Shown in pieces: positions 8,301 to 15,401 of a stretch of 18,128 bases of DNA. Under the pieces are notes generated by a model. The model worked only from the letters and a program-made list of their open reading frames with translations, searched no databases and was not told where the DNA came from. The position numbers and the translations under genes were made by a program. This DNA is from JBDKJS01 sp039806065 (GTDB lineage Bacteria; Bacteroidota; Bacteroidia; AKYH767-A; 2013-40CM-41-45), in assembly GCA_039806065.1 (NCBI GenBank), contig JBDKJS010000225.1, forward strand, positions 1 through 18,128, in the 5' to 3' direction. Within the stretch, counting starts at the first letter, position 1; each line of letters begins with the position of its first letter.

Positions 8301-8918
8301 TAAATTTTCTGATTGAAAAGTAATGGTGTTGGTCAAACTAGCACCAGGAATAGGATCTATAAGGAGTTGTTCTGAATAAACGCCATCTCTAAGATTGAAT
8401 ACTACCGGACCACATACGCCACGTGCAGCAAGATCGCCAACGGCATCTGTTAGGGTGGCATAATCGGCACCTGCACCAGAAATGGTAAACGTGCCGCTGA
8501 GTTGAGTCTGTAATCCTATCACTGAAACCGTATCATTGGAATTGTCCACATCGGGAAGCCCATTGGGTAGAGAGGTGAAAGCTGAAATATCAAAACTATT
8601 AATCGGGTCGAAAGCTATCGTACCAAGAAGAAGGGTATCGGTTTCGTTAGTAGCCAGTGTATCGCTATAGTTTACATCAATCTGTGCAAATCCATTTACT
8701 GTCCAGCTGATGGTAGCTGATGTGATGGTATCAGCACCAAAATTGGTGATTACCACACTCACATTGTTGCTTCCTGTACAAAATGGGGCAACAGGGTTAT
8801 TAATGGCGATGGCACCTATATCTACCTGAGCCTTAGCGGTTAATAAGCCCACTAAACCCATAAGGGTTAGAAGACCATATTTTACCCTTGTTTTTAAAAA
8901 AGTAGTCGTTTTTTTCAT
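5382..8918 (-). CDS. Large T9SS surface protein: beta-helix plus duplicated CARDB/Ig/PKD-like cassette
   Basis: This 1178-residue exported protein starts with a signal peptide (1-30, cut near LLTAKA). Its modules in order are: a CARDB-like beta-sandwich (31-140); a right-handed parallel beta-helix (about 141-540) with repeated NNIFSNGS- and NNKIEGVTG-type turns; a link ending TPDIGADEYTP (564-573); CARDB-like 2 (576-682); Ig-like 1 (683-765); PKD-like 1 (766-830); CARDB-like 3 (836-940); Ig-like 2 (943-1020); PKD-like 2 (1021-1090); and a T9SS type A sorting domain (about 1101-1178; SLYPNPSAGLVQIM, KGIYFLELRN). The two CARDB-Ig-PKD cassettes are alike in order and wording (LPIVDLGPD/LPVINLGND, VTVTDANGC/VTVTDSNGC), so they arose by internal duplication. 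Such beta-helices occur in polysaccharide-acting enzymes and in adhesins; no catalytic residues can be assigned, so a surface or adhesin role is inferred. Only the shared terminator at its 3' end was found; no exact promoter element is seen upstream. Confidence 0.88.
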   Translation of the reverse strand: MKKTTTFLKTRVKYGLLTLMGLVGLLTAKAQVDIGAIAINNPVAPFCTGSNNVSVVITNFGADTITSATISWTVNGFAQIDVNYSDTLATNETDTLLLGTIAFDPINSFDISAFTSLPNGLPDVDNSNDTVSVIGLQTQLSGTFTISGAGADYATLTDAVGDLAARGVCGPVVFNLRDGVYSEQLLIDPIPGASLTNTITFQSENLDSSLVTIALPSSNLAANNYLVRLNGASFITFHKITFERSGSNAFARIIDYTANASYNTISNCRVIGSTSTVTISSAALIYSSASTLFNDSMNVFTNNIFSNGSLGIYMNGVSPAALENNIVITNNIFENQTSKAIQLSNQAQAIISNNTVRSVAVFNNFSAIYCNLCQQNMVITNNKIEGVTGTALYLIDCTGLAGIRSLVANNFITSLDSTGINITGGDYQDVLHNSINVAGTNAASTAIKYAGIMTGMNVRNNVLANNAGGYAYVITNDAASGIVISNTNNLYTTGANIGQYSGTDAASLSDWTTLSAQDNFSVSTNPTFASAIDLHSNSIVMNNAGLPLASVTTDIDGETRSNTPDIGADEYTPLLHDVGVSAILSPVNGACEDSVASITLIITNSGDYAETNFDFTVDVTGDFTLTATETYTDILAPGISDTITLTATLNTSSGGNATLTAYTLLLNENNLNNDTTILTFNINANPVAPLAQGDTACGSGSLTLVALLVDSLAWYDTPVGGSAIAGGISFSTPIINNTTSYFVEEISAFGCKSTRTEVIAVINSLPIVDLGPDVSFVSGGNAILDPGPGYISYSWTTGDTAQSITISTGGNYCVTVTDANGCANQDCIDVNEVFPLDAGIESLLSPNVTCEQDSLQITVVIRNYGTFSLQDVPVVLNVSGDATLNINDTLTGTLLAGASAQLTFDVLLDATGGATYSFEVYTSLATDEDNGNDTLKESKTILPYAATPTGLAGSRCGEGFITLTAASNDSICWYDAPIGGNQLGCGSSYTAFFDSTTTIYAEAGTTCPSLSRATVQAIVLGLPVINLGNDTIVPVGLPYTLDAGAGFIFYSWSTLETTQTINVLASNTYSVTVTDSNGCSASDSILVTFNVGIGAPGKSGIVSLYPNPSAGLVQIMTGNQEDALTLSVTNALGQKVYTTLLPSVKASHDLDLRNFAKGIYFLELRNKNLKETLQLIIQ

Positions 8919-9053
8919 TTTTTATAAAGATTTTGAGCCCTCAATTTAGGTACTTTTTGAAATGGTGTGGGACTCCCAATTTCTTAATTCTTTACAGCTA
9001 ATGGTTGAAAACATCACTATTCAATATTGACCTTAAGCATGATTAAAAATATC

Positions 9054-9084
9054 TTGTTTGTTTAAATAGCAATGCTTACATTTG
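9054..9084 (+). promoter_or_regulatory. Bacteroidota-type promoter of rpsU
   Basis: An exact TACATTTG (-7 type, TAnnTTTG) lies at 9077-9084. TTG at 9054-9056 (20-nt spacer) and the overlapping TTTG at 9057-9060 (16-nt spacer) can serve as -33. The start site should be near 9090, leaving an A-rich leader of about 27 nt before the rpsU ATG. The rest of the ~200-nt gap from 8919 shows no other clear signal. Confidence 0.75.
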
Positions 9085-9116
9085 CCTCCCTTTAAAAAAA
9101 TAATAAATATTCTAAT

Positions 9117-9314
9117 ATGATTATTGTACCTATTAAAGAAAACGAGTCAATAGACAAAGCGCTTAAAAAGTTCAAAAAGAAATTTGAAAAAACAGGCATC
9201 GTACGCCAACTTCGTGCACGTCAAGCCTTTGAAAAACCGTCAGTTACGCGCAGACAAGAAGTTATTCATGCTCGTTACGTTGAGCAAATGAAGCGTGACG
9301 GTTTAACTAAATAA
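9117..9314 (+). CDS. rpsU: 30S ribosomal protein bS21
   Basis: The 65-residue basic protein is a full-length bS21: it opens MIIVPIKENESIDKALKKFKKKFEKTG and continues with a conserved arginine-rich helix (RQLRARQAFEKPSVTRR). bS21 sits on the platform of the small ribosomal subunit near the anti-Shine-Dalgarno end of 16S rRNA and helps translation initiation. In Bacteroidota, which mostly lack Shine-Dalgarno sequences, bS21 belongs to the group of proteins that sequester the 16S rRNA tail. The start is preceded by an AT-rich leader without a GGAGG motif, as usual for the phylum. It has its own promoter and terminator and stands before xerC and hpf. Confidence 0.96.
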   Translation: MIIVPIKENESIDKALKKFKKKFEKTGIVRQLRARQAFEKPSVTRRQEVIHARYVEQMKRDGLTK

Positions 9315-9340
9315 TAAGATTTTACCCTAAATTTTTGTAT

Positions 9341-9381
9341 CTTTCATTTCGTTAAAGCGTTATAACTTTATCAAATGAAAG
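9341..9381 (+). other. Long imperfect stem-loop between rpsU and xerC
   Basis: CTTTCATTT (9341-9349) pairs perfectly with AAATGAAAG (9373-9381). Inside, TAAAG pairs with CTTTA, leaving a small internal loop and an 8-nt terminal loop. No T-tract follows, so it is not a simple terminator. It could protect or process the rpsU mRNA 3' end, or be a protein-binding site. Confidence 0.5.
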
Positions 9382-9401
9382 CTAAAATTCAGATATAGAT
9401 T

Positions 9402-9432
9402 AAGATGGTTGCTTGCGACCATCTTTTTTTTT
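9402..9432 (+). terminator. Rho-independent terminator between rpsU and xerC
   Basis: AAGATGGTTGC (9402-9412) pairs with GCGACCATCTT (9415-9425) with one G-U pair; the innermost pair probably opens to give a 4-nt loop. A run of Ts reaches 9432. It ends 4 nt before the likely xerC ATG, so it either ends the rpsU transcript or attenuates transcription into xerC. Confidence 0.88.
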
Positions 9433-9436
9433 GCCT

Positions 9437-10321
9437 ATGAACGAGCATATTTCACGTTTTCTAAATTACATCAAACTCGAAAAAAGATTTTCGATCAATA
9501 CTGCTATTGCTTACCAATCAGACCTGGTGCAATTCGCGCAATACCTTTTTAATACTTATGAGATGGATGATTTGGCAGCTGCAAATCATTTAGTGATCAG
9601 GTCGTGGACGGTAAGTTTGATGGAAGCAAAATTGAGTAGCCGATCTATCAATAGAAAAATTACCGCCCTTAAATCCTTTTATCGCTTTTTAATGCGCGAT
9701 GGTTTGCTAAAAATTAATCCCGCCTCAAAAGTGATAGCTCCCAAAGTTCCTAAAAGATTGCCGGTTTTTATTGATGAATTAAAAATGGAAGCTTTGTTTG
9801 ATCAGGTTAAATACACTGATGATTACCCAGGAATGCGCGATAGAACCATACTAGAACTTTTTTATAGCAGCGGAATGCGTGTTTCTGAATTGGCACAACT
9901 TAAAATTGCAGATCTTGATCTTTTCAACCTTCAGGTTAAAGTGCTTGGTAAACGAAACAAGGTTAGAATGATTCCTATCAGTATAAAACTAAGGCAAAAA
10001 ATGCAAGCTTATTTAGCTGCCCTCCACCAACAAGTCAATCCTGATGGTGTACTCTTTCTAACTGATAGTGGTCAACCTGTCTATCGTGAGTTCATTTATA
10101 AAATTGTGCATAGGCATCTCTCAGGTATTACTACTATATCAAAAAAAAGTCCACACGTACTTAGGCATACTTTTGCAACACATATGCTCAATAATGGGGC
10201 CGACATCAATAGCGTAAAAGAAATATTAGGTCATGCTAATTTGGCTGCCACCCAAGTATACACGCATAATACTATAGAAAAATTAAAACGAGTGTATGAA
10301 CAAGCACACCCCAAAGCCTAG
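9437..10321 (+). CDS. xerC: Tyrosine recombinase XerC/XerD
   Basis: From the ATG at 9437 the product is 294 residues, normal for Xer proteins. An upstream TTG at 9413 would put the terminator hairpin inside the gene and is rejected. Residues 1-90 form the SAM-like core-binding domain. The catalytic domain has the full active-site set: Arg148 (SSGMRVSEL), Lys172 (LGKRNKVR), His240 and Arg243 (HVLRHTFATHM), His266 (LGHANL) and the nucleophile Tyr275 (TQVYTH). XerC and XerD together resolve chromosome dimers at dif during division. The sequence alone does not safely separate XerC from XerD in this phylum. It lies between rpsU and hpf, as in many Bacteroidota. No own promoter is visible between the terminator and the ATG, so expression probably depends on read-through or on a promoter inside or before rpsU. 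Confidence 0.9.
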   Translation: MNEHISRFLNYIKLEKRFSINTAIAYQSDLVQFAQYLFNTYEMDDLAAANHLVIRSWTVSLMEAKLSSRSINRKITALKSFYRFLMRDGLLKINPASKVIAPKVPKRLPVFIDELKMEALFDQVKYTDDYPGMRDRTILELFYSSGMRVSELAQLKIADLDLFNLQVKVLGKRNKVRMIPISIKLRQKMQAYLAALHQQVNPDGVLFLTDSGQPVYREFIYKIVHRHLSGITTISKKSPHVLRHTFATHMLNNGADINSVKEILGHANLAATQVYTHNTIEKLKRVYEQAHPKA

Positions 10322-10422
10322 TACTTTATTTTAATTAGAGCGCAACAAAATTAATTATTAGAACCATAAAAAATATAATATTATTAATTTGAAAATATAT
10401 TAACTATTTAAATGTATTCATT

Positions 10423-10722
10423 ATGAAATTAAAAGTTCAAAGTATTCATTTTGATGCCGACAAAAAACTGTTGGCCTTCATCCAAGAGAAAGCAGATAAA
10501 CTTACCCACTTCTACGATCATATAATTGGTGGCGAAGTATATTTAAAGCTTGATAAAAGTAGCGATAATGCAAATAAAGTAGTTCAAATATCGCTTCAGA
10601 TTCCTGGCAACGATTTGCATGCCAAAGAACAATGCCGCACTTTTGAAGAGGCTACTGACCTTTGTGTGGATGCCCTCACCAAGCAAATAAAAAAGCATAA
10701 AGAGAAGGTAAAAGGACTTTAA
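10423..10722 (+). CDS. hpf: Ribosome hibernation promoting factor HPF/RaiA (short form)
   Basis: The 99-residue protein matches short HPF/RaiA factors: MKLKVQSIHFDADKKLLAFIQ at the start, a central beta-strand region (KVVQISLQIPGNDLHAKEQ), FEEATDLCVDALTKQIKKHKEK at the end, and no C-terminal dimerisation domain of long HPF. It binds the small subunit at the mRNA and tRNA sites in stationary or stressed cells and halts translation. It sits 101 nt behind xerC after a very AT-rich leader. That leader holds TTAATTTG, a 7/8 match to the -7 consensus, so it may have its own weak promoter. A strong terminator follows. Confidence 0.92.
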   Translation: MKLKVQSIHFDADKKLLAFIQEKADKLTHFYDHIIGGEVYLKLDKSSDNANKVVQISLQIPGNDLHAKEQCRTFEEATDLCVDALTKQIKKHKEKVKGL

Positions 10723-10742
10723 ATACGGCTTGCTAAAGAATC

Positions 10743-10774
10743 AATCCTCAGTTTTTCAACTGGGGATTTTTTTT
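10743..10774 (+). terminator. Rho-independent terminator after hpf
   Basis: AATCCTCAGTT (10743-10753) pairs with AACTGGGGATT (10758-10768) with one T-G pair, around a 4-nt loop, followed by a T-run to 10774. Confidence 0.92.
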
Positions 10775-10850
10775 GAGGTATTTTTATTTTCATAAAACTA
10801 AAAATGTGCTTTTTCGTATTTCTACTATAGTTACTATTGCTCTTCCCACC

Positions 10851-12236
10851 ATGCGTTTGATCATATCCACTTTTTTTGCCTTCTTATTTTTTAATGCCAC
10901 CAGCGCTGAACTTGTTCAAAAGGTAGTTATCACTGAAACTGATACCACCAAACTATCATTTGTGAGTACCCCAGCACTTTATACCGAAGGATGGGATACT
11001 TGCACTCATCCACTGTTTTGGCAAAATGTGATGCAACTGTCAGGCGACACCTGCATCGTAAATATTGCCAAACAAAGAAAACCCCTGCTTAACATTCCAA
11101 AAAATAGTTGGATGGGTTTGCGCGAGTCACTAAAAGATTCAATTAAAGACTCCATTTGTCTCATGTATGGATTAGATACTGCCACGCAACTTTTTATTAC
11201 CGCTGGTAAAAAGGAATTTTATCAAATTAGAAAAGTGCTTCCCGATATTGGTGAGGCAGTGATGCATTTTAATAAGTACCAAGTTGATGCTTGGTATGCT
11301 CAGGCCATTCTACTTATAGAAAGTCCTGGAAAAAAAAAGGCAACATCCTATGTGGGTGCTCGCGGCCCATTTCAGTTAATGCGTAGCGTAGCCACTCGAT
11401 TTGGATTAAAGGTTAATAAAAACATTGATGAAAGGACACAAATGGATAAAGCTGCCAAAGCTGCTGCTGGGTTGATAGGTACGATTTGTATTCCTGAACT
11501 AAAAAAAATATTGGACAGTAGAGGCATAGCCTATATGGAAACTGATCTTTGGTTTAGGCTGCTAGTGCTCCATGTATACCATGCGGGAGCGGGCAATGTA
11601 GGCTGTGCGCTTAGAAGCATTGATAGCACCATTACTGGCCCTGAATTAATTAAAACGCTGTGGCGGACTGAATGTGGCAGCTTCAAAAATGAAAGCCAAA
11701 ATTATTCACAACTTGCATTGGCTACTCAATTGCTCTTTTCAAAATTAATCAATACCCAAAGTGATACCATCTGGCAAATAGCTGGAAACCGATCTTTACA
11801 ATTGTTTAAAGCGCACCATAAAACAATCAATGACAGTACTTTTTCCCAGCTCAACGCTGTAAGAATGGCCTATGAAAACGACTTAATAGATGGCGTCATC
11901 AATGCTCCTTACATGATGGAAAAGGTAAAATCACTAAAACCATTTTATAAAAAGCTAGCAGCAGTTGCAGGTTATGAGTCGCTTCCATTAACTGATTTTC
12001 CTGCTAATGAACTTTATGTTGATAGCTTGGCTTCACTTTTGTTAAAACAATTTCGATTTGATGATGCCATTGTATTACTAAAGTATAATGAATCAAATAA
12101 TCCTTCCTCTGTGCAGGTCAATGAAAGGCTTAGCTACGCCTATTCGCTAAAAGGCGATAAGTTATTTGCTGTATTGTATAATAATAAAGCTCAAAGTTTA
12201 AAAGCTGATGTAAAAGGTGAGCCCAGCACCAACTAG
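10851..12236 (+). CDS. Secreted lytic transglycosylase, SLT domain (GH23-like)
   Basis: The ATG at 10851 gives a 461-residue protein with a clear signal peptide (MRLIISTFFAFLFFNATSA). The reading frame is open back to a TTG at 10773 in the hpf terminator, which is not a credible start. The SLT (Slt70-like) domain spans about 140-300. It has the catalytic glutamate Glu157 in LLIESPG, the GARGPFQLM block (169-177; usual form G-x-x-G-x-x-Q-x-M/L) and YHAGAGNV (243-250; usual form YNAGxGxV). Such enzymes cleave peptidoglycan glycan strands to 1,6-anhydro-muropeptides in the periplasm. There is no LysM domain; the C-terminal ~75 residues look like one or two TPR-type helix pairs (DDAIVLLKYNESNNP), perhaps for protein contacts. 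The gene ends in a TAG that overlaps the stop of the convergent lpxH-type gene. Confidence 0.86.
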   Translation: MRLIISTFFAFLFFNATSAELVQKVVITETDTTKLSFVSTPALYTEGWDTCTHPLFWQNVMQLSGDTCIVNIAKQRKPLLNIPKNSWMGLRESLKDSIKDSICLMYGLDTATQLFITAGKKEFYQIRKVLPDIGEAVMHFNKYQVDAWYAQAILLIESPGKKKATSYVGARGPFQLMRSVATRFGLKVNKNIDERTQMDKAAKAAAGLIGTICIPELKKILDSRGIAYMETDLWFRLLVLHVYHAGAGNVGCALRSIDSTITGPELIKTLWRTECGSFKNESQNYSQLALATQLLFSKLINTQSDTIWQIAGNRSLQLFKAHHKTINDSTFSQLNAVRMAYENDLIDGVINAPYMMEKVKSLKPFYKKLAAVAGYESLPLTDFPANELYVDSLASLLLKQFRFDDAIVLLKYNESNNPSSVQVNERLSYAYSLKGDKLFAVLYNNKAQSLKADVKGEPSTN

Positions 12237-13000
12237 CAGCCGTTCGATGATAAAATTAATCTCTCGCCATCAAAGCTAGCGAAGCTGTTATATTTAATCC
12301 AATCTCCTATGTTCACATAGCGTGAATTGTTTGGCAAAGGCCTATCAATCACTAAATGCCGATGGCCGAAAATGAAAAAATCTATCGGATGAAGCGTTAA
12401 TTGCTCCTTGGCATATACCATTAAGAACTCCTGATCATCACCCATATAACGTTCATCGCTGCTACCTGTAGCCAATCTACTTTTTTTACTGAAGTAATTG
12501 GCTAACCCTATACCTGCATTGGGATGCAAGCGGGCAAAAAGCCATTGGCAAAATTTATTTGAAAATATTTTTTTTATCAATTTATAACCATGGTCGCCTG
12601 GGCCTAATCCATCGCCATGTCCTATTAAAAATTTCGACCCTTCAATCAAGTATTGTTCAGGCGATCGTTTTATATTAATATTTAACTCTTTTTCTAAATA
12701 ATCAAACATCCACATATCATGATTGCCTGTAAAACATGTAATGGGTATGCCGGCATCACTAAATCGGGCAAGGCATCCCAATAATCTTATATATCCTTTT
12801 GGCACCACATACTTGTATTCAAACCAAAAGTCAAAAATATCACCCAGTATAAATAAGTGATCACAGTCATTCATGATACCCTCAAGCCAGGTTACGATCG
12901 TGTGTTCACGTAGCCTGCTGGACTCATAATTTGGCGCTCCTAAGTGGAAATCACTTATGAAAAAAATTTTTTTCCCTTTACTGATCGAAATATTGTTCAC
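12233..13000 (-). CDS. lpxH: UDP-2,3-diacylglucosamine diphosphatase-type phosphoesterase (LpxH-like)
   Basis: The 255-residue protein is a calcineurin-like metallophosphoesterase with all metal-binding blocks: DFHLG (17-21), GDIFDFW (53-59), GNHD (92-95), GHGD (127-130) and GHRH (212-215). The middle region (LHPNAGIGLANYFSKKSR, 158-175) is typical of LpxH-type enzymes. LpxH hydrolyses UDP-2,3-diacylglucosamine to lipid X and UMP in lipid A synthesis at the inner membrane. E. coli LpxH has GNRD where this has GNHD, so it belongs to the Bacteroidota or LpxH2-like branch; lipid A synthesis is the best but not the only possible role. The start is a GTG at 13000, 23 nt inside the upstream barrel gene, with no better ATG nearby; this indicates translational coupling. 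Its stop overlaps the stop of the lytic transglycosylase gene. Confidence 0.83.
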   Translation of the reverse strand: MNNISISKGKKIFFISDFHLGAPNYESSRLREHTIVTWLEGIMNDCDHLFILGDIFDFWFEYKYVVPKGYIRLLGCLARFSDAGIPITCFTGNHDMWMFDYLEKELNINIKRSPEQYLIEGSKFLIGHGDGLGPGDHGYKLIKKIFSNKFCQWLFARLHPNAGIGLANYFSKKSRLATGSSDERYMGDDQEFLMVYAKEQLTLHPIDFFIFGHRHLVIDRPLPNNSRYVNIGDWIKYNSFASFDGERLILSSNGC

Positions 13001-14252
13001 CTTTTTTGTTTTTTAAAGGGTTAATTTTATTTAAGTTTAACTCAAAGCGAATAAGATCAGCAAACTTACGATTGTTCAAGTTAAAATTTTCTTTCAATAA
13101 ACGGGAATAGACTAGGGGTAAGTGTACTGCTAATACATTGCGCCAAGGAATAATACTAATTCCCATTTCAACCATATTTTTAAATACTGCGTTTGGACTG
13201 TCATCCTTCACCAAACAAATTCCTCCGAATAGGGCAATAGGCCATCGGCTGTAAACATTACTACTCACCGCGGCCGATAGTAATAGGCTGCCACTAAATG
13301 GCGATGGTGATTTTAATCCGCCTTCACCTGCCAGCATTTGTTGTGATAGAAGGCCGCTGCTTGCCGTGCGATCTAAAAAATTTCCTGAGTATAAGTAATC
13401 AGTTACTCCTCTAAAACCGCTGCTGCGCAGTTCACTTCCCGGCAAGTTGCTTCCTTGGTTGCGAAGTATGTTGCCTGCAAAAAACTTTATCCTAATTCCT
13501 TCCTCGTTCCTCCTTCTGGCTATAACACTCTCATAGCTCAAGCGAGCCTTGGTATAGCTATGATGGTGTTCAATGTTAATATTTACCAATCGCTTATTTG
13601 ATCTTATTAGTTGGTAAGCCTGGTACCCTACGGTGAATATTCCGTACGGCTCATATCCATAGCTAAACCGATTTACACTTGTGGGTTCAGCCACTTTCAA
13701 TGTGGCCACTTGCAGCCAATCATATTTAAGTAACCATTGGGTTCCACCAGTTGCTGTATGGCGGGTAATGGTAAGAAAGGGTTGTGCTTTATAATAATCG
13801 GGTCTGTTATTTAAATAGTTAGGTGTGTATATTATACTGTTGGTAACCGTTTCTATGCTGTAATGCTGTGCTGTGAAGGCTAACCTTACATCATATTGAT
13901 GTTTTTTTTCGTTCGTAAAACAATAAGAAACCGTACCAGCGCCAATTATTTTTTGACTGTCAAATCCATAAGATGGCAGTAACCGGAATTCAAATTTTCT
14001 AGGTACATTGTTTATATTGTGCAATACCAAACCCATTGCAAGGCCGTCATTTTTATTCCAATAGAGGGCCGGTAGTAAACCCACTCCATGAGAACCACTA
14101 TCTGGAAGGGTGTACCAATGCGATTGTTGAAACTTTAAATTGGATAACAATATTTCATATCTATTGCCATAAAGCTGATGGCTAGTAGCTAATACCGCCC
14201 ATAGCAACAGCCATAATATTTGAAAACAAAATTTCTGCAACCAGTTATTCAT
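12978..14252 (-). CDS. Probable outer-membrane beta-barrel protein
   Basis: The likely start is the ATG at 14252, giving 424 residues and sharing one base with the stop of the TlpA-like gene (TGATG); a TTG one codon earlier is less likely. An N-terminal hydrophobic segment (FQILWLLLWAVLATSHQLYG) serves as signal peptide. The rest is a series of amphipathic strands rich in Tyr, Arg and Asn with short turns. Early on it has LLPALYWNKNDGLAMGLVLHN, a barrel-entry pattern I associate with the C-terminal barrel of large Bacteroidota M1-type metallopeptidases and related BamA-like barrels. No peptidase motif (HExxH, GxMEN) is present. It may be a stand-alone version or a remnant of such a barrel. 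Its place between a periplasmic thioredoxin-like lipoprotein gene and an lpxH-type gene suggests an envelope role. The barrel prediction is fairly sure; the family link is from memory. Confidence 0.62.
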   Translation of the reverse strand: MNNWLQKFCFQILWLLLWAVLATSHQLYGNRYEILLSNLKFQQSHWYTLPDSGSHGVGLLPALYWNKNDGLAMGLVLHNINNVPRKFEFRLLPSYGFDSQKIIGAGTVSYCFTNEKKHQYDVRLAFTAQHYSIETVTNSIIYTPNYLNNRPDYYKAQPFLTITRHTATGGTQWLLKYDWLQVATLKVAEPTSVNRFSYGYEPYGIFTVGYQAYQLIRSNKRLVNINIEHHHSYTKARLSYESVIARRRNEEGIRIKFFAGNILRNQGSNLPGSELRSSGFRGVTDYLYSGNFLDRTASSGLLSQQMLAGEGGLKSPSPFSGSLLLSAAVSSNVYSRWPIALFGGICLVKDDSPNAVFKNMVEMGISIIPWRNVLAVHLPLVYSRLLKENFNLNNRKFADLIRFELNLNKINPLKNKKGEQYFDQ

Positions 14253-15367
14253 CAACTGTTAGGCAACCGTTTTTTAATTTCAATCCTTAACATCTCTGCA
14301 TTCAGTCCTTTTGCCAATATCTTACCATCAGCATCTATGAGCACTGTATAGGGTATTGCTTCCACATTGTAAGCTTTTACCACCTCACTATCCCATTTTT
14401 TTAGTTCACTTACTTGCGGCCAACTGATACCATCTTTTACAATGGCATCATTCCATGATGATAGGTTTTCGTCAAGTGAAACGCCAAATATTTCCACTCC
14501 TTTGGCTCTGTAATCTTTATACAGTTGTACCATGGATGGCATTTCAGCCCTACAAGGGCCGCACCAACTGGCCCAAAAATCTATGATTACCAGTTTGCCT
14601 TTGTAGTCACTCAGAGCACGCATTTTCCCTGCGGGGTCTAACAATTTAATTTCTGGGGCCATGCTGCCTTCAGGCAGGGTACTCAAATGGGCTATCAACA
14701 CTTCAAATTCTTTTACATATTTGTTGTCAGGGTATTTGGCTTTTAAATTGTTGGCCAATTGTTTAAGAAGCGGTAATTCTTTCTCCTGATTAATGAATTG
14801 TCTATTGGTGGCACTTAAACTTGCAAATGAAGCAGGGTGCTCGCGCAACATCTTTAAGGCATAGCCTCCCATGGTTTGTTGATAGTAATTATTCAATACC
14901 TTACTCACACTATCGGCCTTGGAAGGATTGGCACTACGTGCTTCACTATAAACCGTACTCAAAGAGTCACTCAGCTGCATGTTAAACCTTTTTAACCCTA
15001 GCATTAAACTAGTCTCTTCGCTCCCCACCACTTGGTAGGTAGCGCCCAGGTTATCTGCATCTCCTGTAATTTCAATATTTTCATTACCTTCTAATATCAA
15101 ATAGGCTATTTGTTTATTGCCTGATCGTATTAAATAATAATCTATACCTGAAGCCTTGTTTGCCAAATTAAATTTGCCTTCTCCATCGGCTATTACAGAG
15201 TCAAGTGTAACCTCTCCTTGTTCAGTGATTTTTTGTAAATAAATGGTGCTATTGGCAGCATTGCTAAATTTTCCCATGATGGTAGCTGCCTGCTTTTTTG
15301 ATGGATCACACCCAGTTACTATCACGGCCAGTATAGCAGTGCAGTAGATAAATAACAGTCCTTTCAT
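14252..15367 (-). CDS. TlpA-family thiol-disulfide lipoprotein with N-terminal DUF4369-like domain
   Basis: The 371-residue protein has a lipoprotein signal peptide with lipobox VTGC (Cys20). It continues with a beta-rich DUF4369-type domain (about 28-120; TIYLQKIT, LDSVIADGEGKFNL), a helical linker and a thioredoxin fold (about 233-371). The active site is W268-C-G-P-C272 in FWASWCGPCRAEMP, and the cis-proline loop is EAIPYTVLID (Pro339). Such proteins act in the periplasm, anchored to a membrane, usually reducing disulfides, for example in cytochrome c maturation or on unknown partners. No cytochrome maturation genes are nearby. Its stop overlaps the ATG of the barrel gene by one base, so the two are translationally coupled. 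A TAAATTTG element lies 5 nt before the ATG. Confidence 0.9.
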   Translation of the reverse strand: MKGLLFIYCTAILAVIVTGCDPSKKQAATIMGKFSNAANSTIYLQKITEQGEVTLDSVIADGEGKFNLANKASGIDYYLIRSGNKQIAYLILEGNENIEITGDADNLGATYQVVGSEETSLMLGLKRFNMQLSDSLSTVYSEARSANPSKADSVSKVLNNYYQQTMGGYALKMLREHPASFASLSATNRQFINQEKELPLLKQLANNLKAKYPDNKYVKEFEVLIAHLSTLPEGSMAPEIKLLDPAGKMRALSDYKGKLVIIDFWASWCGPCRAEMPSMVQLYKDYRAKGVEIFGVSLDENLSSWNDAIVKDGISWPQVSELKKWDSEVVKAYNVEAIPYTVLIDADGKILAKGLNAEMLRIEIKKRLPNS

Positions 15368-15371
15368 GAAG

Positions 15372-15379
15372 CAAATTTA
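15372..15379 (-). promoter_or_regulatory. -7 element (TAAATTTG) directly before the tlpA-like gene
   Basis: On the minus strand TAAATTTG matches TAnnTTTG exactly and ends 5 nt before the ATG at 15367. Used as a promoter it would give a leaderless or nearly leaderless mRNA. No TTG lies at the normal distance (the nearest TTTG is 10 nt upstream), so it may be chance, with the gene expressed from the upstream choice-of-anchor B gene. Confidence 0.3.
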
Positions 15380-15401
15380 AACATTGCTCCAAACATTCTT
15401 T

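Noticed and set aside
9413..9436. Upstream TTG start for xerC
   Set aside because: It would place codons within the terminator hairpin and T-tract; the ATG at 9437 starts at the normal Xer N-terminus.
10773..10850. Upstream TTG start for the lytic transglycosylase gene
   Set aside because: It begins in the hpf terminator T-tract; the ATG at 10851 gives a proper signal peptide.
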